From Hirschia sp. (GTDB lineage: Bacteria > Pseudomonadota > Alphaproteobacteria > Caulobacterales > Hyphomonadaceae), in contig PAQI01000005.1 of NCBI GenBank assembly GCA_002709235.1, forward strand, positions 126,130 through 190,129: a stretch of DNA of 64,000 bases, given 5' to 3'. Every line of letters starts with the position of its first letter. Positions within the stretch are counted from its first letter, which is position 1. The notes beneath the pieces were generated by a model. It was given only the letters and a program-made list of their open reading frames with translations, was not told the origin of the DNA and did no database searches. Shown one piece after another: positions 9,497 to 17,410 of the stretch. The position numbers and the translations under genes were made by a program.

Positions 9497-11032
9497 CTAG
9501 ATTTCCTGGTTGTAATCGCCGACTTCCTCGAAAGCCGCCAGACGTGGTTTGATCTCTTTGCGGAACAGCTCGCGCATGTCCGCGTCCGATTTCATGCTTT
9601 CGACAACAACGACCAGTTCAGGCTTGTTGGAAGATGCCCGGACCAGAACCCAGGAACCGTCCTCCAGCGTGACACGTGCACCGTTGACTGTGTTCACCTC
9701 TGCAATCTTCCGGCCACAGATCGACCCGCCTTCAGCGCCAAGTTGTTCATAAGCGGCCACAACCTTGTCGACGACCGCATATTTCAGTTCATCATCGCAA
9801 TGACAGGCCATGGTCAGCGAGGTATAGGCCACGCCCAGCTCGCCCTTGAGGTCTGACATTTTCTTGTCGGGATTGCGATCCAGCATGCGCAGCACTTCAG
9901 CAGCCGCAACGAGGCCGTCATCATAGCCATAACCCAGCGGTTGACGGAAGAAGAAGTGTCCGGACTTTTCAAAGCCGGCCAAGGCATCCAGTTCCGTCGT
10001 GCGGCGCTTGATATAGGAGTGTCCGGTCTTGAAATAATCAACCGTCGCACCGTTCTCTTTCAGCACGGGGTCGGTCTTGTAGAGGCCAGTGGATTTCACA
10101 TCGACAACGAATTTTGCGTTCTCGTAATTCTTGGACAGGTCACGTGCCAGCATCAGGCCGATCTTATCAGCAAAGATCTCTTCACCGGTGTCATCGACGA
10201 CACCACAGCGGTCGCCATCGCCATCAAAACCAAGACACACATCTGCGCCATATTTCTTCACGGCCTCGCCCATGGCGTGCAGCATTTCGCTGTCTTCCGG
10301 GTTGGCATTGTAATTGGGGAATGTGTAGTCCAGATCGCATTCAAGTTCGATCACTTCCACGCCCATCTTGCGCAGGGCCGCAGGAGCGAAGGCACCAGCC
10401 GTACCGTTACCTGTGGCACAGACCACTTTCAGCGGGCGCTTGATCGCCACGCCTTTGGTGACGGCGGCTTCATATTTCTCACGCATGTCATCAACACGGA
10501 TGATCTTGCCGCCTGGTGCGGTTTCGAATTTTCCGCCCAGGACAACATCCTTGAGCATACCCATTTCATCGGGGCCGAAGGTCAGAGGCTTGTTGGCTCC
10601 CATCTTCACGCCGGTCCAGCCATTCTCATTGTGGGAGGCTGTGACCATGGCAACACAGGGAATGTCGAGTTCGAACTGGGCGTAATAGGCCACCGGGGAG
10701 AGGGCCAGGCCAATGTCGTGAACTTCCATGCCGCCTTCGACAAGTCCAGCGATCAGAGCGTATTTGATATTGGCGGAGTAGGAGCGATAGTCATGGCCGA
10801 CCACGATCTTTTTCTCGACGCCCATCTGGCCGATGACAGTTGCAAGGCCAAGTCCCAGCGCCTGTACGCCAAGGATGTTCAGCTCAGGTGCCTTGGCGGT
10901 CTTGGGGTCATCACCGGGTGCACCAAACCACCAGCGCGCATCATATTCGCGAAAGCCGGTTGGTTTCACCAGCGGGATGGTTTCAAACTCAAGCGTGTTG
11001 GCCTTGATGTCAGCCCGCGGCGTCATGGTCAT
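9497..11032 (-). CDS. Phosphomannomutase/phosphoglucomutase
   Basis: 511-residue alpha-D-phosphohexomutase that interconverts hexose-6- and hexose-1-phosphates. The phosphoserine loop is TASHN at residues 131-135, the magnesium loop is DGDGDR at 270-275, and the sugar-binding loop is GFEKSGH at 353-359. The C-terminal phosphate-binding domain contains RASSNKPE. The loop pattern is that of the bifunctional PMM/PGM (AlgC/ManB) group, so both mannose and glucose phosphates are plausible. A second ATG two codons in (11026) is an equally possible start. It lies 56 bases upstream of ugd on the same strand, likely in the same transcript. Confidence 0.92.
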   Translation of the reverse strand: MTMTPRADIKANTLEFETIPLVKPTGFREYDARWWFGAPGDDPKTAKAPELNILGVQALGLGLATVIGQMGVEKKIVVGHDYRSYSANIKYALIAGLVEGGMEVHDIGLALSPVAYYAQFELDIPCVAMVTASHNENGWTGVKMGANKPLTFGPDEMGMLKDVVLGGKFETAPGGKIIRVDDMREKYEAAVTKGVAIKRPLKVVCATGNGTAGAFAPAALRKMGVEVIELECDLDYTFPNYNANPEDSEMLHAMGEAVKKYGADVCLGFDGDGDRCGVVDDTGEEIFADKIGLMLARDLSKNYENAKFVVDVKSTGLYKTDPVLKENGATVDYFKTGHSYIKRRTTELDALAGFEKSGHFFFRQPLGYGYDDGLVAAAEVLRMLDRNPDKKMSDLKGELGVAYTSLTMACHCDDELKYAVVDKVVAAYEQLGAEGGSICGRKIAEVNTVNGARVTLEDGSWVLVRASSNKPELVVVVESMKSDADMRELFRKEIKPRLAAFEEVGDYNQEI

Positions 11033-11213
11033 TTTTGGTAATCCCCGTAGAATTTAAAACGTGTCAGGAAAAAATCCCCTGATGGTTGAAAGCAGGATCA
11101 TCACTAGCGCCTGTCAGGCAGCATGACAACGCGAAACGGGCCGCACCGATCAGCATTCAACCGATATTGCCACGAAGTGTGGACCCATCAGGCAATACTG
11201 GTGTGGCGGCAAC

Positions 11214-11229
11214 GTTCCACAGGTGGAAC
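11214..11229. promoter_or_regulatory. Perfect inverted repeat, possible operator upstream of the phosphohexomutase gene
   Basis: GTTCCAC-AG-GTGGAAC is an exact 7+7 bp inverted repeat with a two-base centre. It lies about 180 bases upstream of the 11032 start, in a 256-base gap otherwise free of genes. Symmetry and position suggest a repressor site. No family was identified. Confidence 0.35.
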
Positions 11230-11288
11230 ATGCGTGTTCAAATCCAGTTCTCAACACCCCCCATTCAGCAAGAAACGCGCCGGAAGCA

Positions 11289-11906
11289 TCACTCACGCGG
11301 GCGTTTGTCTCCGATTCCGCGCAGGCGAATGGACCGGACCGTCATGGATCTTTGCTTTTCCGGGACAACCGGGCGGATCGCCAGATAATCGTGACCCATC
11401 GAACTATCCGTATGTGGGACTTCATAGATGAAAGAGTATGATTTGAAGTCTGGTGTCAGATTGAAGGTTTCCCAACCGGATTCGCCAAATCGGCCGGTGG
11501 AATAATTGACCTCCATCGCGCTGGCTCCCCATTCTTCGGAGCTTCGCGCTTCTACGGTTATTTCAAGATCGCGTCCCTCATAATTGCGCTCAAGATCCGC
11601 TTCCAGCACGAGATGTGGCCCGTATAGCGGGGTATCATAGGCTTCTCGTGCTTCCAGCGAGATCGTGATCAATGTGGGGTTGCCACCTTCAGCGTCGACC
11701 AGGTCCAGCGTGCCGACCGTACCAGCGACAAAACGGTAGAGCTCATCGCCTTCGATTGTCAGGTTCAGCGCGTCACGGCCCGCGCCACTGACAGGACCGG
11801 ACGGCTTGCGGTCCGCAAACGGACGCAAGGCGAGCACGACCATTGTGACTGCAAGCAGCACCACAATGGGAAAGAAGAGCTGATCCGGTAAGGAGCGTTC
11901 GGACAT
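11289..11906 (-). CDS. Unknown membrane-anchored extracytoplasmic protein
   Basis: 205 residues. One N-terminal membrane helix (residues 10-29) acts as an uncleaved anchor. The remainder is polar, with beta-strand patterns and no cysteines, and would lie in the periplasm. The fold around LDLVDAEGGNP to TFNLTPDF could be a jelly-roll or carbohydrate-binding-like sandwich, but no family is recognisable. It sits upstream of the phosphohexomutase-ugd pair on the same strand, 256 bases away, so a role in polysaccharide handling is possible but unproven. Confidence 0.65.
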   Translation of the reverse strand: MSERSLPDQLFFPIVVLLAVTMVVLALRPFADRKPSGPVSGAGRDALNLTIEGDELYRFVAGTVGTLDLVDAEGGNPTLITISLEAREAYDTPLYGPHLVLEADLERNYEGRDLEITVEARSSEEWGASAMEVNYSTGRFGESGWETFNLTPDFKSYSFIYEVPHTDSSMGHDYLAIRPVVPEKQRSMTVRSIRLRGIGDKRPRE

Positions 11907-12086
11907 GTTGTAAACCGTTCGAATGATTGCTGGACGGAGTTAGCAGCTGAAACGATCATATGCGAGGGATTTGGCCCAAAAATGGACGGCACTTGCATTT
12001 TCGGATAGATAGCAATGCGTTTGGTAATGGCTTGGTAATGCTGACAGGTTAACAGACGTGCTGGTTGAATCATTTAAGGTGGGATT

Positions 12087-12593
12087 GTGAGCGTGTCGAC
12101 ACAGGTGCTGGATAAACAGGTGCTGGCCGACGCTAACATCAATCCAGAAACCGGCCTGGCGACCGATTATCTCAATCATTATAATGAAGTCGCGATGCTG
12201 ATCGACATGCTCAACAGCATGCCAGATGTCGTCGAGGACATCCTGGAATGGTCGCCGATCACCTATCCTGAACATTTCCATATTACCGGTTTTCGGGCCA
12301 AGGAACTTGCGATCGAAGCATTCAACAATTGTGACCCGCAGGTTCGAAGCGCATTTGATTCGGCTTGCCGCAAGGTTGAACGCGCCATTCAGGACGTGCA
12401 GGCACAGCTTGCGACAGATGAGCCGGATATCGCCGCGGCAGCAAGCTGCTCCGGCGACATTTACAATCACATCGCGGCGGTCGGTGGTTTGATCAATCCG
12501 GGCAGGGGCTCTGGCGAAGAGTCCGATGTCTGGAACATGTCTGGCGATGCTTCAGATGACGATCAGGCGGCTATTGACGCCTTGTTCGATTGA
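12087..12593 (+). CDS. Conserved-looking unknown acidic protein
   Basis: 168 residues, soluble, largely helical, with an acidic low-complexity tail (SGDASDDDQAAIDALFD). No domain recognised. Start at GTG with AAGGTGGG immediately upstream; a GTG two codons later gives better spacing and is an alternative. It ends six bases before the YcgN-like gene, so the two are almost certainly co-transcribed. A divergent promoter region of 180 bases separates it from the membrane protein ending at 11289. Confidence 0.7.
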   Translation: MSVSTQVLDKQVLADANINPETGLATDYLNHYNEVAMLIDMLNSMPDVVEDILEWSPITYPEHFHITGFRAKELAIEAFNNCDPQVRSAFDSACRKVERAIQDVQAQLATDEPDIAAAASCSGDIYNHIAAVGGLINPGRGSGEESDVWNMSGDASDDDQAAIDALFD

Positions 12594-12599
12594 TCCGCC

Positions 12600-13070
12600 T
12601 TGGCTGAAGACACCCCTTTTTGGAAATCCAGATCACTTCAGGAATTGTCCCATGATGAATGGGAGAGCCTGTGTGATGGCTGCGGCAAATGCTGTCTTCT
12701 GAAGCTTGAAGAAGAAGACACAGGCGAGATTGCCTATACGCGCCTTCACTGCCGCTTGTTCAATCCCGACACATGCCGCTGTTCCAACTATGATGACCGC
12801 AAGCAATATGTGCCTGATTGCGTGCAGTTGACGCCTGACAATATCCCCATGCTCAAATGGATGCCGCGCACCTGTGCCTATCGCCTGATCGCCGAAGGCA
12901 GGGATCTGCCCGACTGGCACCATCTGGTGAGTGGTGATCGCGCGGCCATCCACAAGGCAGGCAAATCCGTCCTCGGCAAGACCCTGTCAGAAGACTCCGT
13001 GCTGGAAGAAGATCAGGTCGACTGGATCATCGACTGGGAGTCAGCCGGGATGGGTGAGGAAGACTTTTAG
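12600..13070 (+). CDS. UPF0260/YcgN family cysteine-cluster protein
   Basis: 156 residues, typical YcgN length. The signature is WESLCDGCGKCCL near residue 24, followed by further cysteines in LHCRLFNPDTCRC, PDCVQL and RTCAYRL, which form the YkgJ-type zinc or iron binding pattern. The biochemical role of the family is unknown. The start is TTG at 12600, directly before the conserved AEDTPFW segment; there is no in-frame ATG before residue 80. It follows the acidic unknown gene by six bases, as a two-gene operon. Confidence 0.85.
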   Translation: MAEDTPFWKSRSLQELSHDEWESLCDGCGKCCLLKLEEEDTGEIAYTRLHCRLFNPDTCRCSNYDDRKQYVPDCVQLTPDNIPMLKWMPRTCAYRLIAEGRDLPDWHHLVSGDRAAIHKAGKSVLGKTLSEDSVLEEDQVDWIIDWESAGMGEEDF

Positions 13071-13096
13071 CAGCCCGCCATCATGGACGTACCAGA

Positions 13097-13870
13097 TCAA
13101 TCCGCCAGCGATGCGCCGCGCACATAGACATCGCGCGCAAGAAGCTGGATGCGGCGCTCCATCGTGGCGATGAGATCCTCCAGAATTACAGCTTCCGCGT
13201 CATGCTTTTCTCGAAAGATGCCAAGGCTGGTATTTTGTGGTGCACTCGTCCAGACCGAAATCAGCACACCGCCTTGTGCGGCATCGATCAGATGCGCCTC
13301 GCCATAAATGGCTGGCAGGGGCGTGTCGCCCGCTTCAGGTGCCACACGCTGGGCGACTCTGGAAAACAACCATTTGACCCGCTTCTTGGCGGCGCGTCCG
13401 GGCATGACAGCTTGCGCCTCGGATGTGTCCTCACGTCCAGCCTCTTCCGGCACGACAGAACTGTACGGGTCCGCCGTTTCGACAATGGGTTCAGGATAAA
13501 TCAGAGCGTAGAGCAGGACATAATCATATCCCGCGCGGGTGGCCATGTTTCGGGCGTTGAGTGCCGCGGCGGCTCCGCCATCATTCATTGGCGCGGGCAT
13601 GGGCAATATGCGAGAATATTCAAACGGCTCCATACGCTCTATCATCGGACCCAGCCGCATGGACATCGCTTCCCAGTCCTGGCGTTCCTTTGGCGAGAGT
13701 GTCTCTGCGCCGGTCTGTGAAAATCGCATATAGGCAATCGAGGTCGGCAGTTTCATCATGCCGTCTGCTGCATCTGCGCGCGCAGGCAATGTGCCGATGC
13801 ACAGCCACATTGCACCGAATGCTGCAAGCAGGCTGCGTCTGGCAATCAATGTGAGAGCGGTGTAGGGCAT
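13097..13870 (-). CDS. Unknown secreted protein
   Basis: 257 residues from the ATG at 13870. A clear Sec signal peptide (two Arg, then hydrophobic core LLAAFGAMWLCIGTL) ends near ARADA. The mature part has no recognised family. The segment AGYDYVLLYALI followed by AEAHLID-like strands (IYGEAHLIDAAQGG) looks like the periplasmic beta-fold of lipoproteins that report on stress, but this is speculative. A longer frame exists from a TTG at 13909 but would bury the signal peptide. Divergent from ruvC. Confidence 0.6.
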   Translation of the reverse strand: MPYTALTLIARRSLLAAFGAMWLCIGTLPARADAADGMMKLPTSIAYMRFSQTGAETLSPKERQDWEAMSMRLGPMIERMEPFEYSRILPMPAPMNDGGAAAALNARNMATRAGYDYVLLYALIYPEPIVETADPYSSVVPEEAGREDTSEAQAVMPGRAAKKRVKWLFSRVAQRVAPEAGDTPLPAIYGEAHLIDAAQGGVLISVWTSAPQNTSLGIFREKHDAEAVILEDLIATMERRIQLLARDVYVRGASLAD

Positions 13871-13923
13871 GAGGCGTATCGTGACCGGTCTGTTGAGGAC
13901 AAACGACAATTTGAGCGGATCGC

Positions 13924-13938
13924 GTTAACATCCTGTTC
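13924..13938. promoter_or_regulatory. Near-consensus LexA (SOS) box upstream of ruvC
   Basis: GTTA-N7-GTTC differs by one base from the alphaproteobacterial LexA consensus GTTC-N7-GTTC. It is placed in the divergent promoter region about 80 bases before ruvC. DNA-repair context makes it plausible; one-mismatch matches are common by chance. Confidence 0.3.
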
Positions 13939-14018
13939 GCATCCAGACGTTTCCATGCAGGTAACAGCCATTCGAATCATGCTGAAATGAGAATATGGCT
14001 ATTGGGACAGGACAGATC

Positions 14019-14573
14019 ATGACCGAGACGGCCATTCGTATTCTTGGCGTAGACCCCGGCTTGCGCAAGACCGGTTGGGGCATGATCGCCGTCAGCGGTG
14101 CACGCATGGCGTGGATTGGTCATGGCGTGATCCGCCCGGCAACCGATGCGCCGCTCGCCGAACGCCTTCGCGCGATCGTGCAGGGATTGCAGGCGGTCAT
14201 CACCGAGCACGCGCCTGACTGCGCAGCCGTCGAGGAAACCTTCGTCAATCAGAACCCGCGCTCCACACTCCTGCTGGGTCAGGCAAGGGGGGCGGCCATG
14301 GTGGGCCTGTCTCTGGCCGGGCTGGCGGTTGAGGAATTCGCCGCGCGCAAGGTCAAGCAATGCATTGTCGGCACGGGTGCAGCAGACAAGGCACAGATGG
14401 GTTTCATGATCGCGCGCCTTCTGCCCAAGGCTGGCAAGATGGGCGAAGATGAAGCCGATGCACTGGCCGTGGCGATCACCCGCGCCAATCACCTCAATGC
14501 GCCATCAGCCGCCACATCGGCAGCGCGCAGTCCCCGCATCGGCAAACGACCAGACTGGAAGGCTTCGGCATGA
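14019..14573 (+). CDS. ruvC: Holliday junction resolvase RuvC
   Basis: 184 residues from this ATG. It cleaves Holliday junctions during recombinational repair. The first catalytic Asp is in LGVDPGLRKTGW (residue 12), a Glu is in AVEETFVNQNP, and the final acidic pair is in GEDEADALAVA. The start was chosen because AGGACAG lies upstream and RuvC proteins begin about 10 residues before this motif; an ATG at 13995 would add eight residues. Its stop overlaps the ruvA start (ATGA), so the two are translationally coupled. ruvB does not follow. Confidence 0.95.
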   Translation: MTETAIRILGVDPGLRKTGWGMIAVSGARMAWIGHGVIRPATDAPLAERLRAIVQGLQAVITEHAPDCAAVEETFVNQNPRSTLLLGQARGAAMVGLSLAGLAVEEFAARKVKQCIVGTGAADKAQMGFMIARLLPKAGKMGEDEADALAVAITRANHLNAPSAATSAARSPRIGKRPDWKASA

Positions 14574-15199
14574 TCGGACGTTTGAGAGGCCGCGTCGCTG
14601 CCACTGGCGACGGGCAGGCGATGATCGATGTGAACGGCGTAGGCTATGTGCTGCATGCGGGCAGCAAGACGCTTTCGCGGTTGAGCGTTGGCCAGGAAGC
14701 CGAGATCTTCATCGAAACACAGATGTCGGAAAACGCCATCAAGCTCTATGGCTTCAACACAGCAGAAGAGCGCGCATGGTTTGCCCGCCTTCAGGATGCT
14801 CCGGGTGTGGGCGCCAAGGCGGCCATGTCCATTCTGGACGTGTTGAACCCACCACAGCTCATGGATGCCATCGCGCTGGGCGATGCCGCCAGCGTGCAGC
14901 GCGCCCATGGTGTCGGCAAGAAGCTGGCCGAACGTGTCGTCTCCGAATTCAAGGGCAAGCCACCTCCCGCGGGGCTGTTCGCTGAAAGCTTCACGCCGAC
15001 TGACAGCGTTGCCACACCGGCACCAGAAGCAGGCGAGGGCGGTGCATCCCGGTCCGATGCGGCCTCCGCGCTGGTCAATCTGGGTTACCAGCCTGCCGAT
15101 GCCCAGCGCGCGGTTGCGCAGGCCGTGCGCGATCTGGGCGAGGATGCCACGGAAGGCGCGCTGATCAAGGCCGCCCTTAAGCAGCTTTCCCGCATTTAA
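14570..15199 (+). CDS. ruvA: Holliday junction DNA helicase subunit RuvA
   Basis: 209 residues. It binds four-way junctions and loads the RuvB motor. The N-terminal OB domain begins MIGRLRGRV. Helix-hairpin-helix motifs are at LQDAPGVGAKAA and RAHGVGKKLAERVV (about residues 75-125). The RuvB-binding domain is at the C-terminus (ALVNLGYQPADAQ onward). An Ala/Pro-rich linker joins the two. It overlaps ruvC by four bases. Normally ruvB is next; here a membrane PH-domain protein is found instead. Confidence 0.95.
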   Translation: MIGRLRGRVAATGDGQAMIDVNGVGYVLHAGSKTLSRLSVGQEAEIFIETQMSENAIKLYGFNTAEERAWFARLQDAPGVGAKAAMSILDVLNPPQLMDAIALGDAASVQRAHGVGKKLAERVVSEFKGKPPPAGLFAESFTPTDSVATPAPEAGEGGASRSDAASALVNLGYQPADAQRAVAQAVRDLGEDATEGALIKAALKQLSRI

Positions 15200-15256
15200 C
15201 CTACCGGCGGAACCGCCTGTTCAGCCGACGCGTTGGTCCCCTGAAGGGAGACGCTG

Positions 15257-15721
15257 ATGTCTTATATCGAAAAACGCGTGTTTGAAGGCGAGACGATTGT
15301 CTATCGCGGTGAGTTTCACTGGTTGCACAAACTGGCACCCTGGCTCGCCTTGATCTTTCTGGGCGTGTTCCTGATCGGTATCTACCTCTTCATCAAGATG
15401 ATGGTTCACATCAAGACCACCGAATTCGTCGTGACCTCGCGCCGCGTGATCATCAAGCGCGGCTTCTTCAATGCCCGCATGGATGAGCTGGCGCTGGACG
15501 CGATGGAGGGGGCTCACACCCGCCAGAGCCTGTTTGGGCGTTTGTTCGGCTATGGTGATGTCAGGATCTCAGGTCGCGGCGAGGGCGGGCTGGACCTGCC
15601 CGTCATGGCACGGCCCGGACAGTTCGTGGCCGCTACCGAGCGCGCCCGGTCAGATGCCGAACACGCACCGATGGACCATCTTGCTGACGAGCTTCACAAT
15701 GACCTCGCAGGCGTGGCCTGA
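15257..15721 (+). CDS. PH domain (bPH2/DUF304-type) membrane protein
   Basis: 154 residues. A short N-terminal strand precedes two membrane segments (about residues 25-52). A bacterial PH-like domain follows, whose core FVVTSRRVIIKRGFF and GRLFGYGDVRISGRG matches the DUF304/bPH2 pattern. The C-terminus is acidic. Function unknown. Start ATG with AGGGAGA 10 bases upstream. It sits 57 bases after ruvA on the same strand and may share its transcript. Confidence 0.8.
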   Translation: MSYIEKRVFEGETIVYRGEFHWLHKLAPWLALIFLGVFLIGIYLFIKMMVHIKTTEFVVTSRRVIIKRGFFNARMDELALDAMEGAHTRQSLFGRLFGYGDVRISGRGEGGLDLPVMARPGQFVAATERARSDAEHAPMDHLADELHNDLAGVA

Positions 15722-15737
15722 TAGATTTCTGCCACCC

Positions 15738-16388
15738 TCAATGGGGTGGTGCAGATCCTGTGAAATCCGCCATCTGCCCCTCAATGGCTTTGCGATAGGC
15801 GGGGCGGGACAGGCAGCGCTTCTGATAAGGCCCCAGAACAGAATCGGATTTGACCCAATCGGTTGAGTCCAGCTGTCTCAACACAGATGCCATGAGCAGG
15901 TCGGCCGCCGAGAACGCGCCAACCAGCCACTCACGCCCGTTCAGATAGTTTGCAAGATGCGCCAGCCTGTCCCGGATCATGATTTCCTGCGCAGTCATGG
16001 CCCCTTTGTACCAGTCTTCCTTGCGATACATGATGGTAGTTGCAACCATTTGCGCGATGGGAGGCTCGACAGTATTGAGCGCCGAGAAGATCCAGCCCTT
16101 GGCCTGTTCACGCGCAACCGGGTCAGCAGACAGGAGGATGTCGCCCTTTTCGGCAATGTGCTGCACAATAGCGCCGGATTCAAACAGGGTCAGGTCGCCT
16201 TCCTCGTAAACAGGGATCTGGCAGAAGGGCTGTTTTGATTTCCATTCATCTGTCAGCTTGTGGGTGTGAGAGATGGTCTTCACCTGATAGGCAAGCCCGC
16301 ATTCTTCAAGTGCCCAACGCACGCGATAATCGCGCACCATGCCTTTTGCAAAACCCGGCACCCAGTCATAGGCATAGATCGTGATCAT
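15738..16388 (-). CDS. Glutathione S-transferase family protein
   Basis: 216 residues. The N-terminal thioredoxin-like domain has the cis-Pro region QIPVYEEGD and the glutathione-binding FESGAIVQHI. The C-terminal helical domain contains the N-capping motif FSAADLLMASVL. There is no clear catalytic Cys or Ser at the usual N-terminal place (YAYDWVPGFAKGM), so the reaction is uncertain. The start is the ATG preceded by CCGGAG; the frame opens further upstream without a ribosome site. It is 22 bases downstream of the DUF1428 gene and divergent from marR, hence probably part of a MarR-controlled stress operon. Confidence 0.85.
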   Translation of the reverse strand: MITIYAYDWVPGFAKGMVRDYRVRWALEECGLAYQVKTISHTHKLTDEWKSKQPFCQIPVYEEGDLTLFESGAIVQHIAEKGDILLSADPVAREQAKGWIFSALNTVEPPIAQMVATTIMYRKEDWYKGAMTAQEIMIRDRLAHLANYLNGREWLVGAFSAADLLMASVLRQLDSTDWVKSDSVLGPYQKRCLSRPAYRKAIEGQMADFTGSAPPH

Positions 16389-16410
16389 TTTGATGCTCCG
16401 GTGATTGATC

Positions 16411-16764
16411 TTACATATCCAGCGCCAGGTCGAAGCCGGCAAAGATCATGCGCTTGCCGTCCAGCGGGGCCTGCTGCATCAGGTCCATCATCGCTTCGTC
16501 CTGTTGCATGTTCTCCCAACCGGCATCAGCGGTGGCCTTGTCCGGCCACTCGATCCACGACAGGACGACGGTTTCATCGTCTTCCTTTTTCACGGCCATG
16601 GGAAAGGATGTGAGCTTGCCGTCAGGAACGTCCGTGCCCCAGCATTCCACATAGCGTAGCGCGCCGTATTTCCTGAACAATGGGCCCAATTGCCGGGCAA
16701 TGGCCAGATAATCGTCTTTCTTGTCTGTGGGTACGGGGGCGATGAATGCGGCTATGTGGGGCAA
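16411..16764 (-). CDS. DUF1428 family protein (YbaA-like)
   Basis: 117 residues, full length for DUF1428, a ferredoxin-like dimeric alpha/beta barrel fold. Family features visible are the N-terminal VPTDKKDDYLAIA, the central GALRYVECWGTDVPDGK, VVLSWIEWPDKATAD and the C-terminal GKRMIFAGFD. The biochemical role is unknown. First gene of the operon with the GST, and immediately downstream of the perfect palindrome at 16819-16836. Confidence 0.9.
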   Translation of the reverse strand: MPHIAAFIAPVPTDKKDDYLAIARQLGPLFRKYGALRYVECWGTDVPDGKLTSFPMAVKKEDDETVVLSWIEWPDKATADAGWENMQQDEAMMDLMQQAPLDGKRMIFAGFDLALDM

Positions 16765-16818
16765 TTTGATCTCCTGTCTCGCGGGGCCATTTGTTCAGGA
16801 TCCTTGATCCCACAAAAT

Positions 16819-16836
16819 TATGTTGATATCAACATA
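16819..16836. promoter_or_regulatory. Palindromic operator in the marR/DUF1428 divergent promoter
   Basis: TATGTTGAT-ATCAACATA is a perfect 18-bp palindrome halfway between two divergent starts (16764 and 16857). Size, AT-rich symmetry and place are those of an autoregulatory MarR site. Confidence 0.8.
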
Positions 16837-16856
16837 TATATCTCGGATAATGTCTC

Positions 16857-17345
16857 ATGACCGATTCGTTCCTACCTTCCATGCCATCAGATGGCCCGAC
16901 CCTTCAGGAGACTCTGGAGGTCCGCGACCGATGCTTGTGCTATCGTGCACAGCGTACTGCCCGGGCGTTTGCGCGTCATTTCGACAATGCTTTCAGGGAT
17001 ATCGGGCTGACCCATGGCCAGTTCTCGCTGATGATGGTGCTCAACCAGCCAGACCCACCGGGCGTGGCACGCCTGTCCGAGTTTCTCGGCATGGACCGCA
17101 CCAGCCTGACAGCAAAGCTGAAAGCGCTCACCAAGCGCGGCCTTGTCAGCGTGACTGCCGATGAGACAGACAGGCGCAGCCGCCGCATCGCCCTGACGCC
17201 AGAAGGTCGGGCATTGTTGAAAACCGCCCTGCCGATCTGGCGTGACGCGCATGATGCAATCGATCGGCAACCCTCTCCATACTCGCAGGCTGATCTCAGA
17301 ACAGCATTGAGTATATTCTGGGAGCATGAGGGGGCGGATAAATAA
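16857..17345 (+). CDS. MarR family transcriptional regulator
   Basis: 162 residues. The winged helix-turn-helix lies at about residues 58-115, with the recognition helix around RLSEFLGMDRTSLTAKLKAL and the wing at DETDRRSRRIALTPEGRALL, both hallmarks of MarR. Dimerisation helices flank it. Two cysteines close to the start of helix 1 (DRCLCYRAQR) match MarR/DUF24-like redox-sensing members in which oxidation releases DNA; that is inference. It is divergent from DUF1428-GST across the palindrome at 16819, so it likely represses both units. Confidence 0.92.
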   Translation: MTDSFLPSMPSDGPTLQETLEVRDRCLCYRAQRTARAFARHFDNAFRDIGLTHGQFSLMMVLNQPDPPGVARLSEFLGMDRTSLTAKLKALTKRGLVSVTADETDRRSRRIALTPEGRALLKTALPIWRDAHDAIDRQPSPYSQADLRTALSIFWEHEGADK

Positions 17346-17380
17346 AAAACCCGCACTCCAGTGAAGGAGCGCGGGTTAAA
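17344..17380 (-). terminator. Intrinsic terminator of ctrA
   Basis: AACCCGC (17348-17354) pairs with GCGGGTT (17371-17377), extended by CTCC/GGAG inside. On the minus strand the stem is followed by TTTTTT, 30 bases after the ctrA stop. It also lies just beyond the marR stop. Confidence 0.8.
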
Positions 17381-17410
17381 GTCTGATTCGGTTAGTCGTG
17401 GCGGCCGATA

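Noticed and set aside
9941-11041. 366-codon frame antisense to the phosphohexomutase
   Set aside because: Same reasoning: the sense frame has all three catalytic loops, and the antisense product has no family pattern.
11236-11250. Exact GTTC-N7-GTTC (LexA-type SOS box)
   Set aside because: An eight-base pattern is expected about twice by chance in 64 kb. It is 200 bases from the nearest start (phosphohexomutase), with no repair gene nearby.
11200-11260. GTTCAAATC resembling a tRNA T-loop
   Set aside because: The flanking bases do not form a T-stem, and no acceptor, D or anticodon arms can be built.
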